NCBI GenBank assembly: GCA_964372115.1
Contig: CAYJPN010000036.1
Location: 1-52,773 of the forward strand
Direction: 5' to 3'
Source of the DNA: CG2-30-36-16 sp964372115
Lineage (GTDB): Bacteria; Bacteroidota; Ignavibacteria; Ignavibacteriales; Ignavibacteriaceae
Length of the DNA: 52,773 nucleotides
Part shown: in pieces, positions 8,137 through 17,259 of the stretch
Position numbering within the stretch: position 1 is the first letter of the stretch
Layout: each line of letters begins with the position of its first letter
Notes under the pieces: model-generated
What the model was told of the DNA's origin: nothing
Database searches by the model: none
The model's input: only the letters and a program-made list of their open reading frames with translations
Program-made: the position numbers and the translations under genes

Positions 8137-9678
8137 TTATTTTTTCATCCTATGACAATTTTCGCAGATTGAATTACTACGATTAGATAGCTCTCTGCAG
8201 AATGGACAGACTTCCATTCCTTTAGTTATTCCACTCGTTTTTGTGCTGAAAATCGGTGTTGAATAATTGCTTCTATTTTCTTCCCTTTTAATTAGGCTCG
8301 CACCATAATCAGTTTCTTCCACTACCTGAGTTTTTAGTATCCGGTCGGCAATTTTCAAACCTTTATTATCAGCCAGCACAAGTATAATATCAACGAGAAA
8401 ACCAACACCATAAAAAGTTGAAAACAAAGCTGTTAGTAGCATTCTAGCAAAGGCTCTACCTGCGCCTATTGGCGTTCCATCAGCTTTAATAATTCTTAAT
8501 CCAACTATTCCTTTTCCTAATCCTTTGCCATCTCTAAAACCATCCTTAAAGAAAAATATTATTGTAATTACTATAATCATAATTCCCAAAACCGCTGCAT
8601 TTTCATTTCTCCTGTATGGATTGCTAGAAGATGCAAAAATTAAAAAAATAAACGCAATTGGAAGAATGAAAAAAATTATATCAAGAAAATACGCCCCGAC
8701 TCTTTTGCCAACCGATGCTTTAGAAAATTCTTTTGGAATTTCATATCTAGGAGACACCTGGATTGACCGCCCGGTGTTAAAATCAAACGTACCCCTCATA
8801 TCGGGCAGTTTAGGAGCAGAGGGTACAATGGTAATATTCTTTTTTATAAAATCAACATTTTCATCAATTTCTTCAAATTTTATACTGTCATAAAATTCTT
8901 TGCAGTCGTTAAATCTTTCCCTCTTATCCTTCCTGGTTGCTTTAGCCACTGCCTCATCCACTTTATCCGGCACATATGGATAATATTTCTTAACACTCGG
9001 CAGATTATTATTTACTATCTGCTGCATTAGCATAAAATCACTTTCGGTGTCTGTCTTATAAGGTAACTGTGCCGTAAGCATTTCAAAAAAAGTTATCCCG
9101 AGTGAAAAAATATCACTTCTTCCATCAATATCTTTTTCTGCCATTACTTGTTCCGGAGACATATAGGAGATCGTCCCTACTTTGGTTCCGGTTTTGGTCA
9201 ATCCTTTATCCCCCACTAGTTTTGCAATACCGAAGTCCATTATTTTTATATTATCTTTTTTATCGATTAAGATATTAGAAGGTTTAATGTCTCGGTGGAC
9301 TACTCCTCTTTGGTGCGCATAACCTACACCTTCTAACATTTGTAAAAACATTGGAATACATTTATGCGGCGGTATCAACCCAACTCTTTTTATTCTTTGC
9401 GCTAACGTTTCCCCTTCAACATATTCCATTACCATATAATAAACATCCCCTTCCATAAAAAAATTATAGAGTGATACAATATTGGGATGCATTAAACTTG
9501 CTTGAAGCCGGGCTTCTTGTTTAAAGCGCGCAACAAGGTCTTCATTTGAAGTAAACGTAGAATGGATACCTTTAATAGCCACGCTGCGGTCAAGATTTGG
9601 GTCGAAGGCTTTGTACACAACGCCCATTCCGCCTTCGCCAATCTTCTCTATGATTTTATATTCTCTTATTTGTTGCAT
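8137..9678 (-). CDS. Ser/Thr kinase with RDD membrane domain and C-terminal zinc ribbon
   Basis: The kinase domain covers about residues 7-270 (GEGGMG, VAIKG, HRDIKPSN, DFG, TKTGTKVGT). After a linker, an RDD-family membrane domain begins at about residue 320 (KRVGAYFLDIIFF), with hydrophobic segments and the typical late GxGKGxxGLRI and GRAFxRML stretches up to about 440. The last 30 residues form a zinc ribbon (CPFCRELSNRSNSICENC). RDD domains are small membrane modules, some linked to transport. Here the module may anchor the kinase or couple it to a membrane process. The order kinase, RDD, zinc ribbon is unusual. The start is supported by the shared MQQIREYKIIEKIGEGG opening seen in sister kinases. 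Confidence 0.92.
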   Translation of the reverse strand: MQQIREYKIIEKIGEGGMGVVYKAFDPNLDRSVAIKGIHSTFTSNEDLVARFKQEARLQASLMHPNIVSLYNFFMEGDVYYMVMEYVEGETLAQRIKRVGLIPPHKCIPMFLQMLEGVGYAHQRGVVHRDIKPSNILIDKKDNIKIMDFGIAKLVGDKGLTKTGTKVGTISYMSPEQVMAEKDIDGRSDIFSLGITFFEMLTAQLPYKTDTESDFMLMQQIVNNNLPSVKKYYPYVPDKVDEAVAKATRKDKRERFNDCKEFYDSIKFEEIDENVDFIKKNITIVPSAPKLPDMRGTFDFNTGRSIQVSPRYEIPKEFSKASVGKRVGAYFLDIIFFILPIAFIFLIFASSSNPYRRNENAAVLGIMIIVITIIFFFKDGFRDGKGLGKGIVGLRIIKADGTPIGAGRAFARMLLTALFSTFYGVGFLVDIILVLADNKGLKIADRILKTQVVEETDYGASLIKREENRSNYSTPIFSTKTSGITKGMEVCPFCRELSNRSNSICENCHRMKK

Positions 9679-9711
9679 GAAAGGTTGCCTATATTTTTAA
9701 TACTAAATCTA

Positions 9712-10836
9712 TCATTGCAGATACTGTCCGATTAAAATAATAATCAATAAAAAAAAGAATAATAATAGTATCGTTCTCTTTTTTTGTCTTAATCTTGCCT
9801 TCAGTTCTACCAATTCTTTTGAAGAAGCCTTGCCGTATTGCCTGCGCATTCTTGAATTATCCGTTCGTTTGTCTATAACATCAACCCTACTAATTACATT
9901 ATTTGATTTCTTGTGTGTAAAGTTTTCGGGTAATTTATCTCTTTTAAGGCTTTGTTCATTTGACTCAAGATTATTTGGTTTAAATGATTCTATATTATCT
10001 TTTGAATAAGCAGAAAGTCCTTCACTAAACTTAATCGTAGTCTGATAACATGTAGCGTATCTTTCTTCCTTTTGTTTTGCAATCATCTTGTCTATAACTT
10101 TAGCTGTAATCTCACTTACTGAAGGATTATACTTGCGAACATCGGGGAAAGAATTATTCACTATCTCATTCATTATTTCGAAATCGCTTTCAGTATTTGT
10201 ATTAAACGGTACTCTACCGGTAAGCATTTCGTAAAGGACAATTCCTAAACTGTAAATATCAGTTCTTTGGTCTATGTCTTTTGCGGCTCTTATTTGTTCG
10301 GGACTCATGTAATATATTGTACCCATCTTGGTACCGGTTTTTGTCATGCCTCTATCGCCCAGCACTTTAGCTATACCGAAGTCCATTATTTTTACCGCAT
10401 CATTTTCATCTATCATTATGTTGCTTGGTTTTAAATCACGATGAACTATTCCTTTTTGGTGTGCATATCCGACACCTTCAAGTATTTGAAGAAATATTTT
10501 TATTGCTCGTTGCTCGGGTATGGCTCCAATCTTTTGCATCAGTTGTTTAAGTGTCACTCCCTTGGCATATTCCATCGCCATAAAGTAATTTCCGGAATCC
10601 TCAAAAAATGAATGTAGCGCTACAATATTGGGATGGATCAAACTTGCTTGAACTTTAGCCTCCTGCCTGAAACGTTCGGTAAATTGGGGATCCGATGTTA
10701 GGAGTGGATTTAGAACTTTTATTGCAACTTTTCTTTCGAGCATTGTATCTTCAGCTAGGTAAACGCTTCCCATTCCGCCTTCTCCAATTTTTTTATTGAT
10801 TTTATAATCTCTAATGAATGAGTTTTCTAAGACCAT
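9712..10836 (-). CDS. Tail-anchored Ser/Thr protein kinase
   Basis: A PknB-type kinase (about residues 10-270; GEGGMG, VAIK, HRDLKPSN, DFG, TKTGTKMGT) is followed by a charged linker. A single hydrophobic segment forms the very end of the protein (about 353-372), leaving no extracellular domain, so this is a tail-anchored cytoplasmic kinase. The DNA from about 10053 to 10449 is nearly identical to 16326-16722 in the kinase-SUMF1 gene downstream of the phosphatase, showing recent exchange between paralogues. It lies 18 bases after the next upstream kinase gene and is probably in the same operon. Confidence 0.92.
   Translation of the reverse strand: MVLENSFIRDYKINKKIGEGGMGSVYLAEDTMLERKVAIKVLNPLLTSDPQFTERFRQEAKVQASLIHPNIVALHSFFEDSGNYFMAMEYAKGVTLKQLMQKIGAIPEQRAIKIFLQILEGVGYAHQKGIVHRDLKPSNIMIDENDAVKIMDFGIAKVLGDRGMTKTGTKMGTIYYMSPEQIRAAKDIDQRTDIYSLGIVLYEMLTGRVPFNTNTESDFEIMNEIVNNSFPDVRKYNPSVSEITAKVIDKMIAKQKEERYATCYQTTIKFSEGLSAYSKDNIESFKPNNLESNEQSLKRDKLPENFTHKKSNNVISRVDVIDKRTDNSRMRRQYGKASSKELVELKARLRQKKRTILLLFFFLLIIILIGQYLQ
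10053..10449 (-). repeat. Shared kinase C-lobe segment, copy 2
   Basis: About 397 bases match 16326-16722 (constant offset 6273), and the part 10221-10449 also matches 4481-4709. This is coding sequence for the catalytic loop through the end of the kinase domain. Confidence 0.78.
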
Positions 10837-10854
10837 TTAATTTTCTCTATCATT

Positions 10855-13296
10855 TTAGTTATTATTTTCCGGGATATGATAATCTACAACGAGTTGATTT
10901 ATTTTATTCCAAAATTGTTGAGCAGTATTTGTACATATGTAATACTTTTCAAAAAACTCCCGAGCTTTTACTCTGCCTTCTAAAAGCAAAAGATCTGTAA
11001 CGGCAGCAGCGAGATAAGCTCTGTATTCACCCATCCATGCCTCTTCTTGATTTTCGACATCAAATTCTATGGAACTCCCGCTGCAATCAAGTTGATTGTT
11101 ATGCTCGCTTAATAATCTATTTATACTTTGAACATTTTCATTAAAATCTTCTCGAATGAGATCTGAATATTTTGCGGTGGATTCTTCAAAAATTCCATTT
11201 CTGTAATCATAGACCAACGGCGGAAAAATAGAACCGGCAAATGAAGTAAACACATAAGCATAACTTGAGTTAAAGGTTCTAAATTCTCTTGTCCCGTTAT
11301 TGTCGAGATCAATAAACTGAAGATCAGCATGTCCCGTATTTAGAATTGCTGATTTTTGTAAATCAAAGTCGGTTGGTTTATAAATTTTATAGGAGTTGCA
11401 GCAATGCGCTCCGCCCGAAAAGTCTGCCACAATTATTTCATATTCCCCATCATTATCAAAATCATCAACACTAAGTTCGGCTCTATACAAATCAGTGTCA
11501 GTAATAACTTTCCCGCTTGGAGTTTTTATGCTAAGTTCATCAGAGTCAATATCACCTTCCGAAGCTGCTTTTTTTGTTTTAATTCTAAATGTATAATCTT
11601 TATAAAAAAGATATTTGGGAGTAAAATTCATTATATCTTTAATATTATTTTCAATAAATATTCGGTAATTATTTACATCGCCTTTGATCACAAATCTTTT
11701 TAATGCCCCGGTGCCTTTTTGTTCATTATTTTTATTAACCGTAAAATGATATTCTTCAGAAATAACTTCAATCAAACCATCATCTTCGGCACCAAAACTT
11801 TTCATCTTCATCTTGTGTTCAGATGTAAAATAATTACTGAAAAATTTTGATTTAGTTTTATAAAGCTGTTGTTTATTCAGAAGTTTGTTTCCGAAGCTGT
11901 AGGCATTATCGGCGAATAAATTTATGTGTGCGTTTATATCATTAGATTTAAGCGATTGGCTGTACTCATCAACAAGCGAATTTAAGGATTGCTCAATTGA
12001 TTGTAACTTACGAGATAAAATGATTTTGCTGTCGATTATCTTTTCTGCTAGGTGTTTGTCTCCTATTATACCGATATTGAAGTTGTTTATAAGAGAATTT
12101 GCCCGAAGGTATTTTTGATCATCAAGGTAAATTAATCCTTTAATTAAGTTCCGGTATTCGTCCGCTGATGATTCACCAAGTTTATTTGAATTTTCATCGA
12201 TCAGGTTTCCGGCTTCAATAAAATTTGCGGAATATATTTCGTCTTCAATTTTTTGTTGAATTGATTTCGCGAAAAAAACAAAATACACAATAACCAGTGC
12301 AGCAATGACCGTGAAGATACATAACGAAATGCTTAATGCTAATTTTTTTTCTCTTTTGTTGTTATTAATAGATTTTCGTTCTTCTATAGGCTTAGGAGCT
12401 TCGATTTTGATCTCACTTTTTGGCTTTGCTGCAGACGGAATTTCACTGCCTTCTTTGACAACAACGGTTTCAGGATTTTCAAGTTTTTTTATTATCTCCA
12501 AACAAGAATTGAATCTTTCTCCTTTATTTTTGTTGGTCATTTTTTTTACGATGTTCACTAAACCTTCGCTTATGCATGGATAAATGTCACGCGGATCAGG
12601 AATGTCATTCCCGACTATTTGCTGCATAACTATAAAATCGGAATTGGTTGATTCGTCGTAAGGAATTTTGCCGGTAAGCATTTCGAACAGTGTAATTCCC
12701 AGACTATAAATATCGGACCTTTGGTCAATATCTTTTTCAGCTCTTATTTGTTCGGGGCTCATATACCAAATAGTACCGACGGCACCGCCCGTTTTTGTTA
12801 GCGATTGTTCGCCGCCTAAAATTTTGGCAACGCCAAAATCCATTATTTTTATTAAATCACCTTTATCTATAATTATATTTGAGGGTTTAATATCGCGGTG
12901 AATAATTCCTTTTGAATGAGCATACGCCAATGCATCCAAAACTTGTGAAATAATTTTTATGGTTCTCTTTTCGGGTATTGGTCCGTTTCGTTTTATTAAT
13001 TCTTTTAATGTTATTCCTTCAACAAATTCCATTACAATACAAAATTTACCCGTATCTTCAAAAAATGTATGAAGTGCAACTATATTTGGGTGAATCAAAC
13101 TTGCTTGGACTTTGGCTTCATGCCTAAAACGCTCGGTGAATTGCGGATCAGTAGTTAAAACAGGGTTCAATACTTTTAGTGCAACTTTGCGATCGAGCAT
13201 TGTATCTTCTGCAAGATAAACACTTCCCATTCCGCCTTCTCCAAGCTTACTTAGGATACGGTAATCTCGCAAAGTTGAGCCTTCTGAAATCATCAT
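10855..13296 (-). CDS. Transmembrane Ser/Thr kinase with NTF2-like and FG-GAP-like periplasmic region
   Basis: The kinase domain (GEGGMG, VALK, HRDIKPSN, DFG, TKTGGAVGT) is followed by a membrane segment (about 325-345 from this start). A long outer region follows. It includes a helical stretch, an NTF2/SnoaL-like segment (pattern YSQSLKSNDINAHINLFADN), and a repeat with Ca-binding look (DDFDNDGEYEIIVADF, then DLDNNGTREF) resembling an FG-GAP/VCBS blade. I chose the ATG at 13296 because the longer reading from 13344 overlaps the M48 gene by 41 bases and adds 16 residues not shared with sister kinases; the longer form remains possible. It is the last gene of the PP2C-lipoprotein-M48 run, so kinase and phosphatase are linked. 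Confidence 0.88.
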   Translation of the reverse strand: MMISEGSTLRDYRILSKLGEGGMGSVYLAEDTMLDRKVALKVLNPVLTTDPQFTERFRHEAKVQASLIHPNIVALHTFFEDTGKFCIVMEFVEGITLKELIKRNGPIPEKRTIKIISQVLDALAYAHSKGIIHRDIKPSNIIIDKGDLIKIMDFGVAKILGGEQSLTKTGGAVGTIWYMSPEQIRAEKDIDQRSDIYSLGITLFEMLTGKIPYDESTNSDFIVMQQIVGNDIPDPRDIYPCISEGLVNIVKKMTNKNKGERFNSCLEIIKKLENPETVVVKEGSEIPSAAKPKSEIKIEAPKPIEERKSINNNKREKKLALSISLCIFTVIAALVIVYFVFFAKSIQQKIEDEIYSANFIEAGNLIDENSNKLGESSADEYRNLIKGLIYLDDQKYLRANSLINNFNIGIIGDKHLAEKIIDSKIILSRKLQSIEQSLNSLVDEYSQSLKSNDINAHINLFADNAYSFGNKLLNKQQLYKTKSKFFSNYFTSEHKMKMKSFGAEDDGLIEVISEEYHFTVNKNNEQKGTGALKRFVIKGDVNNYRIFIENNIKDIMNFTPKYLFYKDYTFRIKTKKAASEGDIDSDELSIKTPSGKVITDTDLYRAELSVDDFDNDGEYEIIVADFSGGAHCCNSYKIYKPTDFDLQKSAILNTGHADLQFIDLDNNGTREFRTFNSSYAYVFTSFAGSIFPPLVYDYRNGIFEESTAKYSDLIREDFNENVQSINRLLSEHNNQLDCSGSSIEFDVENQEEAWMGEYRAYLAAAVTDLLLLEGRVKAREFFEKYYICTNTAQQFWNKINQLVVDYHIPENNN

Positions 13297-13303
13297 AACA
13301 CAC

Positions 13304-14065
13304 TCACTTAATAAATTTGTTTTTGATTTTTTCTTTTCTATCACTTGCTACAGGATGGGATGAAATAAAATCATTCAGGGCATCACGTTTATCAATCTTA
13401 TATTTGTCTTCTAACTTTTTAAGTTTATCGAAGAAGGAAACCGCTCCTTCTACTTTGTATCCCGCTTTGAGCATTAGTTTTACCCCAAGTTCATCTGCGT
13501 CGTATTCTTCATATTTTGTGAACGGAACTGAATATACGGAATAGGCAACTTGCACAATTTCTCCTAGATGCGGATTAACTTTTGAAGCCAGCGCAGAGTA
13601 TTGTACTTTTTTTATGCACTGTTTTAGTTCATTGTGTGCGAGTTCGTGTGCAATTACAAATGCAAGTTCATCTTCGGTATCAAGGAAATTCAAAATGCCG
13701 GTTAAAATATAAATTTTACCTCCGGCAATTGTAAACGCATTAACTGTTGTATCGTTAACAATTGAATAACGATAGTTTATTTTTTTTCGGGTTACATTTT
13801 TTTTAATCTTATCGAAAATCTTTTTAACATTAAATTTTATTTCTTTACCGGGTTTAAATTCCTTGGAAATTTTTTTATCAAGGTCTTTCCCAATAGCATT
13901 TTCATCTTCATCACTTAATTCTGTTATTTTTAATACTTCTTGATTCACTACATCTACACTTTTTAAAAATCCCTTTAATAACTCATCTTGAGCACTAAGC
14001 GAGGGGGCAAAAAATAAAAAAAGCAGCAGAATAATTTTTTTTGTTAAATAGTTATACTGTATCAT
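13304..14065 (-). CDS. M48-family metallopeptidase
   Basis: This exported zinc peptidase of 253 residues has an N-terminal hydrophobic signal (about residues 8-25). The HExxH motif is in VIAHELAHNEL (about residues 139-149). The third ligand region EYDADELGVKLM follows about 45 residues later, as in the M48 family (BepA/LoiP/HtpX relatives). It lacks the multiple membrane spans of HtpX, so it is a periplasmic quality-control type. Its start overlaps the stop of the lipoprotein gene by 4 bases. Grouping with PP2C and a kinase suggests that envelope stress is part of what this signalling block handles; that is inference. Confidence 0.9.
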   Translation of the reverse strand: MIQYNYLTKKIILLLFLFFAPSLSAQDELLKGFLKSVDVVNQEVLKITELSDEDENAIGKDLDKKISKEFKPGKEIKFNVKKIFDKIKKNVTRKKINYRYSIVNDTTVNAFTIAGGKIYILTGILNFLDTEDELAFVIAHELAHNELKQCIKKVQYSALASKVNPHLGEIVQVAYSVYSVPFTKYEEYDADELGVKLMLKAGYKVEGAVSFFDKLKKLEDKYKIDKRDALNDFISSHPVASDRKEKIKNKFIK

Positions 14066-14430
14066 AATTTTATCTTTAATAAATTAAACAAACCGAGAGC
14101 ATTGCCTGAATTAAATATACATTCCCACTCCCCCTCATTTGGTTTTTTGAAGCGAAATTCACCCGGAATTTTTTTCCCTTCGAAAACTAAATATTGCTTA
14201 TTTAAGTCAAATGTAAACTTGCAAAGGTATTCGGTCTTTTCTTCGTTGGTATATCCTTCTTCAACAATTGAAAAGTTTATAGCTTCATAATCATCACCGA
14301 GAAGTTTTTTTACATTTTCATTTATTAGACTAAACTGTTCGTCTTTCATGCTTGAAGATGGGCCATCCGAGCAGGAGCTTAATAAAAGAGTAAACATGAT
14401 TGCGGAGAGTAATAGTATTATTGATTTCAT
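14062..14430 (-). CDS. Small lipoprotein of unknown function
   Basis: This 122-residue protein has a lipoprotein signal (hydrophobic run then LLSSC at about residues 16-20). The mature part is a short domain with no motif that I recognise. It overlaps both neighbours by 4 bases (ATGA junctions with PP2C upstream and M48 downstream), so the three are strictly coupled. The rough pattern (alternating strands with FTFDLNKQYLVFEGKK) suggests a beta fold. Confidence 0.75.
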   Translation of the reverse strand: MKSIILLLSAIMFTLLLSSCSDGPSSSMKDEQFSLINENVKKLLGDDYEAINFSIVEEGYTNEEKTEYLCKFTFDLNKQYLVFEGKKIPGEFRFKKPNEGEWECIFNSGNALGLFNLLKIKL

Positions 14431-15545
14431 TTTGGTGCCCTCTTATTTTTTTTAGTATTTGGTTTAACAGATTTTTTTTGTGTTTCGATCGACTTTTGGG
14501 TTTCAATGTTTTTTTTAATTACCTCTGAATCGGTATTGGGCTCAGCAGCAGAGTCCTTTTCATCGGAAGTAATATCAACAGTTACTGAACCAGGGGCGGA
14601 ATTTTTATTTTCTTCTTTTTTTACATCTTTATTTTCTGTCTTCGGTTTCTGTGGAGTTGTCTTTTCAATTTTTTTATCACTATTTCCGAATAAAAAAGAA
14701 TACGGCTTGAATGTTACAATTGCCCAGGCGAGAACTAATGTAAATAACAAACCCGATAGAACTAACTGCACTGTTTTATTTTTTAGAGGATTTGGCATCG
14801 GTATGCTTTTCCCTTTAACAACTGAGACAATCTGAACTGTTATATTATCCTTTCCGCCGCGCTCATTTGCCATGTCAATCAATTTTGCACAAGAGGCTTG
14901 AACCGTATTATTACTAACAACTTCAAAAATTTTATTTTCATCTATATAACCGGTCAGACCGTCTGTGCAAAGTACAAACATATCTTTCTTAAAGATTGAA
15001 AAAGGTTCAGCAATTTCAGGTTCCGAACTTCCGTCTGCGCCAAGTGAGCGAGTGATAACATTCCTTTTGGGATGTTCTTTAGCGGCTTCCTCGGAAATAA
15101 TATTGGCATCAACCATCTGCTGTACTAGTGAGTGATCTTTTGTGAGCTGATGTATTTGATTATTGCGGATCATATAAATACGGCTGTCGCCAATGTGGGC
15201 AGTAAAAGCAAGGTTTTCTTTAATTAGTAGAACAACCGCAGTCGAACCCATCTCCTTTAATTCGTCGCTTTCACATGCTCTCTCTTTTAGAAGATTGTCG
15301 GCTTTTGTCAAGGCTAACTTTAGTTCGGCTTTTTCATCGAAAGCGGTAGGAAGTTTTTCGAAATGAGCTTTTATTGTCTCTACCGCAAGACGCGAAGCCA
15401 GCGCGCCGCCTTTATTTCCACCCATTCCGTCACAGACAATTATTAAACTGCCGAAAACTCCTTGATAAAAACCAAAGTAATCTTCGTTAGCTGTTCTTTT
15501 TCTGCCAACATCCGAAAGATTGCCAATCTCTAATTTTATTTTCAT
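14427..15545 (-). CDS. PP2C-type Ser/Thr phosphatase, membrane-anchored
   Basis: The PP2C/PPM domain (about residues 1-240) shows the metal-binding motifs in order: RKRTANEDY, VCDGMGGNKGG, GDSRIYMI, CTDGLTGY and KDNITVQIV. A membrane segment (about 260-282) and a long Lys/Glu/Thr-rich tail follow. The layout is that of PstP-like phosphatases that reverse PknB-type kinases. It is the only phosphatase visible among nine kinases, so it probably serves all of them. It starts a coupled run of phosphatase, lipoprotein, M48 peptidase and kinase. Confidence 0.94.
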   Translation of the reverse strand: MKIKLEIGNLSDVGRKRTANEDYFGFYQGVFGSLIIVCDGMGGNKGGALASRLAVETIKAHFEKLPTAFDEKAELKLALTKADNLLKERACESDELKEMGSTAVVLLIKENLAFTAHIGDSRIYMIRNNQIHQLTKDHSLVQQMVDANIISEEAAKEHPKRNVITRSLGADGSSEPEIAEPFSIFKKDMFVLCTDGLTGYIDENKIFEVVSNNTVQASCAKLIDMANERGGKDNITVQIVSVVKGKSIPMPNPLKNKTVQLVLSGLLFTLVLAWAIVTFKPYSFLFGNSDKKIEKTTPQKPKTENKDVKKEENKNSAPGSVTVDITSDEKDSAAEPNTDSEVIKKNIETQKSIETQKKSVKPNTKKNKRAPK

Positions 15546-15588
15546 GCTATGCCTTTAATATTGAATTCATTAACTTTTTTTGTATAAT

Positions 15589-17097
15589 TTATTTGTCATG
15601 CGCCAGACGAAAACTGCCGTCGCTATATCGGACATCTGGGAGATTCCCATTGCGATAGGCCGAACGACATGCATACGCAAGGTTGAACCAGGAACCGCCG
15701 CGGAGAACGGACATAGTTCCACTTTCCGGACCTTGAGGATTTCTACCTGGACTACTTTTATAATAATTTTCATCATACCAATCACTGCACCACTCCCAAA
15801 CATTGCCGCTCATATCGTATATACCTAACTCGTTTGGCTGTCTTGTGCCAACCGTATGTGTTTTACTATCGCTGTTTTCAGCGTACCAACCTACATCATC
15901 AAGATTATTACTTCCGCTATATGTATAACCAGCTGACGAAGCACCGCCTCTCGCAGCGTATTCCCATTCTGCCTCAGTGGGCAACCGGTAAGTCTTACCA
16001 GTTTTAGTATTTAATTTTTTTAGATATTCTTGTACGTCATTCCGATTCACTCGCTCTACCGGTAAGTCATCTCCCTTAAAATGACTCGGGTTACTTTCCA
16101 TTATTTCTTTCCATTCTTTCTGAGTTACCGGGTATTTACCAATGTAAAAACTATCCAGCGTTAAGGTATGTATTTTCTTAAATAGTCCTAGAGCGTTGGT
16201 GGTTTCTCTTTGAAAACTTCCACTTTTAACTAAAACCATTTCCGGTTCTATAATTACTTTAGGCTTCGGTGTTTCCTCTTTCTTAACTTTTTCGCATGTT
16301 AGATCTATTCCACATTGGTAACAAGTAGCGTATCTTTCTTCCTTTTGTTTTGCAATCATCTTGTCAATAACTTTAGCTGTAATCTCACTTACTGAAGGAT
16401 TATACTTGCGAACATCGGGGAAAGAATTATTCACTATCTCATTCATTATTTCGAAATCGCTTTCAGTATTTGTATTAAACGGTACTCTACCGGTAAGCAT
16501 TTCGTAAAGGACAATTCCTAAACTGTAAATATCAGTTCTTTGGTCTATGTCTTTTGCGGCTCTTATTTGTTCGGGACTCATGTAATATATTGTACCCATC
16601 TTGGTACCGGTTTTTGTCATGCCTCTATCGCCCAGCACTTTAGCTATACCGAAGTCCATTATTTTTACCGCATCATTTTCATCTAACATTATGTTGCTTG
16701 GTTTTAAATCACGATGAACTATTCCTTTCTGATGTGCATAACCGACACCTTCTAATATTTGATGCAAGAGTAACAGCGCCTTTGATTCCTCAATTACTCC
16801 AAGCTGTTTTATTTCTTCTTTTAGGGTTTTCCCAGGAGCGTATTCAAGAACCATATACATAGAATTTTGCTCGGAGAAAAAAGTAAACAGTGACACAATA
16901 TTTGGATGTATAAGCGAGGCTTGAACCCTTGCCTCTTGCTTAAAACGTTCGATTAATTCGGAGTTACGAAGTAATTCCGGAGCCAAGGCCTTAATGGCAA
17001 CCATCCTTCCAAGATTTTCATCTTCGGCAAGAAAAACTTCTCCCATCCCGCCTTCGCCGATTTTCTCGATTATTTTGTATTCTCTTATTTGCTGCAT
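15589..17097 (-). CDS. Ser/Thr protein kinase with C-terminal SUMF1 domain, DGR-type variable end (divergent copy)
   Basis: The kinase (about residues 7-262; GEGGMGEVFLAED, VAIK, HRDLKPSN, DFG) is joined by a short linker to a SUMF1 fold from about residue 282. There is no membrane segment. The SUMF1 DNA differs from the other three copies at many synonymous sites, so it is an older paralogue. Yet the last 24 codons again sit between GGSW and a GFR-like SFR, with the same invariant CRSA core and identical length. The two FGE catalytic cysteine positions are not cysteine by my alignment. Its kinase C-lobe is shared almost base for base with the tail-anchored kinase at 9712-10836. Confidence 0.92.
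   Translation of the reverse strand: MQQIREYKIIEKIGEGGMGEVFLAEDENLGRMVAIKALAPELLRNSELIERFKQEARVQASLIHPNIVSLFTFFSEQNSMYMVLEYAPGKTLKEEIKQLGVIEESKALLLLHQILEGVGYAHQKGIVHRDLKPSNIMLDENDAVKIMDFGIAKVLGDRGMTKTGTKMGTIYYMSPEQIRAAKDIDQRTDIYSLGIVLYEMLTGRVPFNTNTESDFEIMNEIVNNSFPDVRKYNPSVSEITAKVIDKMIAKQKEERYATCYQCGIDLTCEKVKKEETPKPKVIIEPEMVLVKSGSFQRETTNALGLFKKIHTLTLDSFYIGKYPVTQKEWKEIMESNPSHFKGDDLPVERVNRNDVQEYLKKLNTKTGKTYRLPTEAEWEYAARGGASSAGYTYSGSNNLDDVGWYAENSDSKTHTVGTRQPNELGIYDMSGNVWEWCSDWYDENYYKSSPGRNPQGPESGTMSVLRGGSWFNLAYACRSAYRNGNLPDVRYSDGSFRLAHDK
15616..15687 (-). other. DGR-type variable region 2 (divergent)
   Basis: Twenty-four codons lie between TGG and AGT-TTT-CGT, exactly the length of the other three variable regions. 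The constant positions (CRSA, R, PD, R) are kept, with many different residues between. Synonymous changes in constant codons mean a different template or long separation from the other copies. Confidence 0.62.
16326..16722 (-). repeat. Shared kinase C-lobe segment, copy 3
   Basis: It matches 10053-10449 almost exactly. The sub-block 16494-16722 also matches 4481-4709. Flanking kinase sequence diverges. Confidence 0.78.
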
Positions 17098-17259
17098 AAA
17101 TTGCTTCCCATATAGTCAATATCCGTTAGTAAAAAATCATTCATCTCTTATTACATCTTGTTTCATTGATGCTCAATAACATAGTTTAAAAAATTCCTTT
17201 TAAAGAATAAAAAGTTTAAAAGTACCAAAGCGTTACAAGTCCCGGGCAATACGAAAACC
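17007..17259 (-). repeat. Direct repeat spanning gene junction, copy 1
   Basis: This block covers the first ~30 codons of the kinase gene ending at 17097, the whole 135-base intergenic gap and the 3' end of the next gene upstream, up to the edge of variable region 3. It is repeated without visible change at 21291-21545, 4286 bases away. The only break in the wider similarity is the variable region itself. Confidence 0.85.
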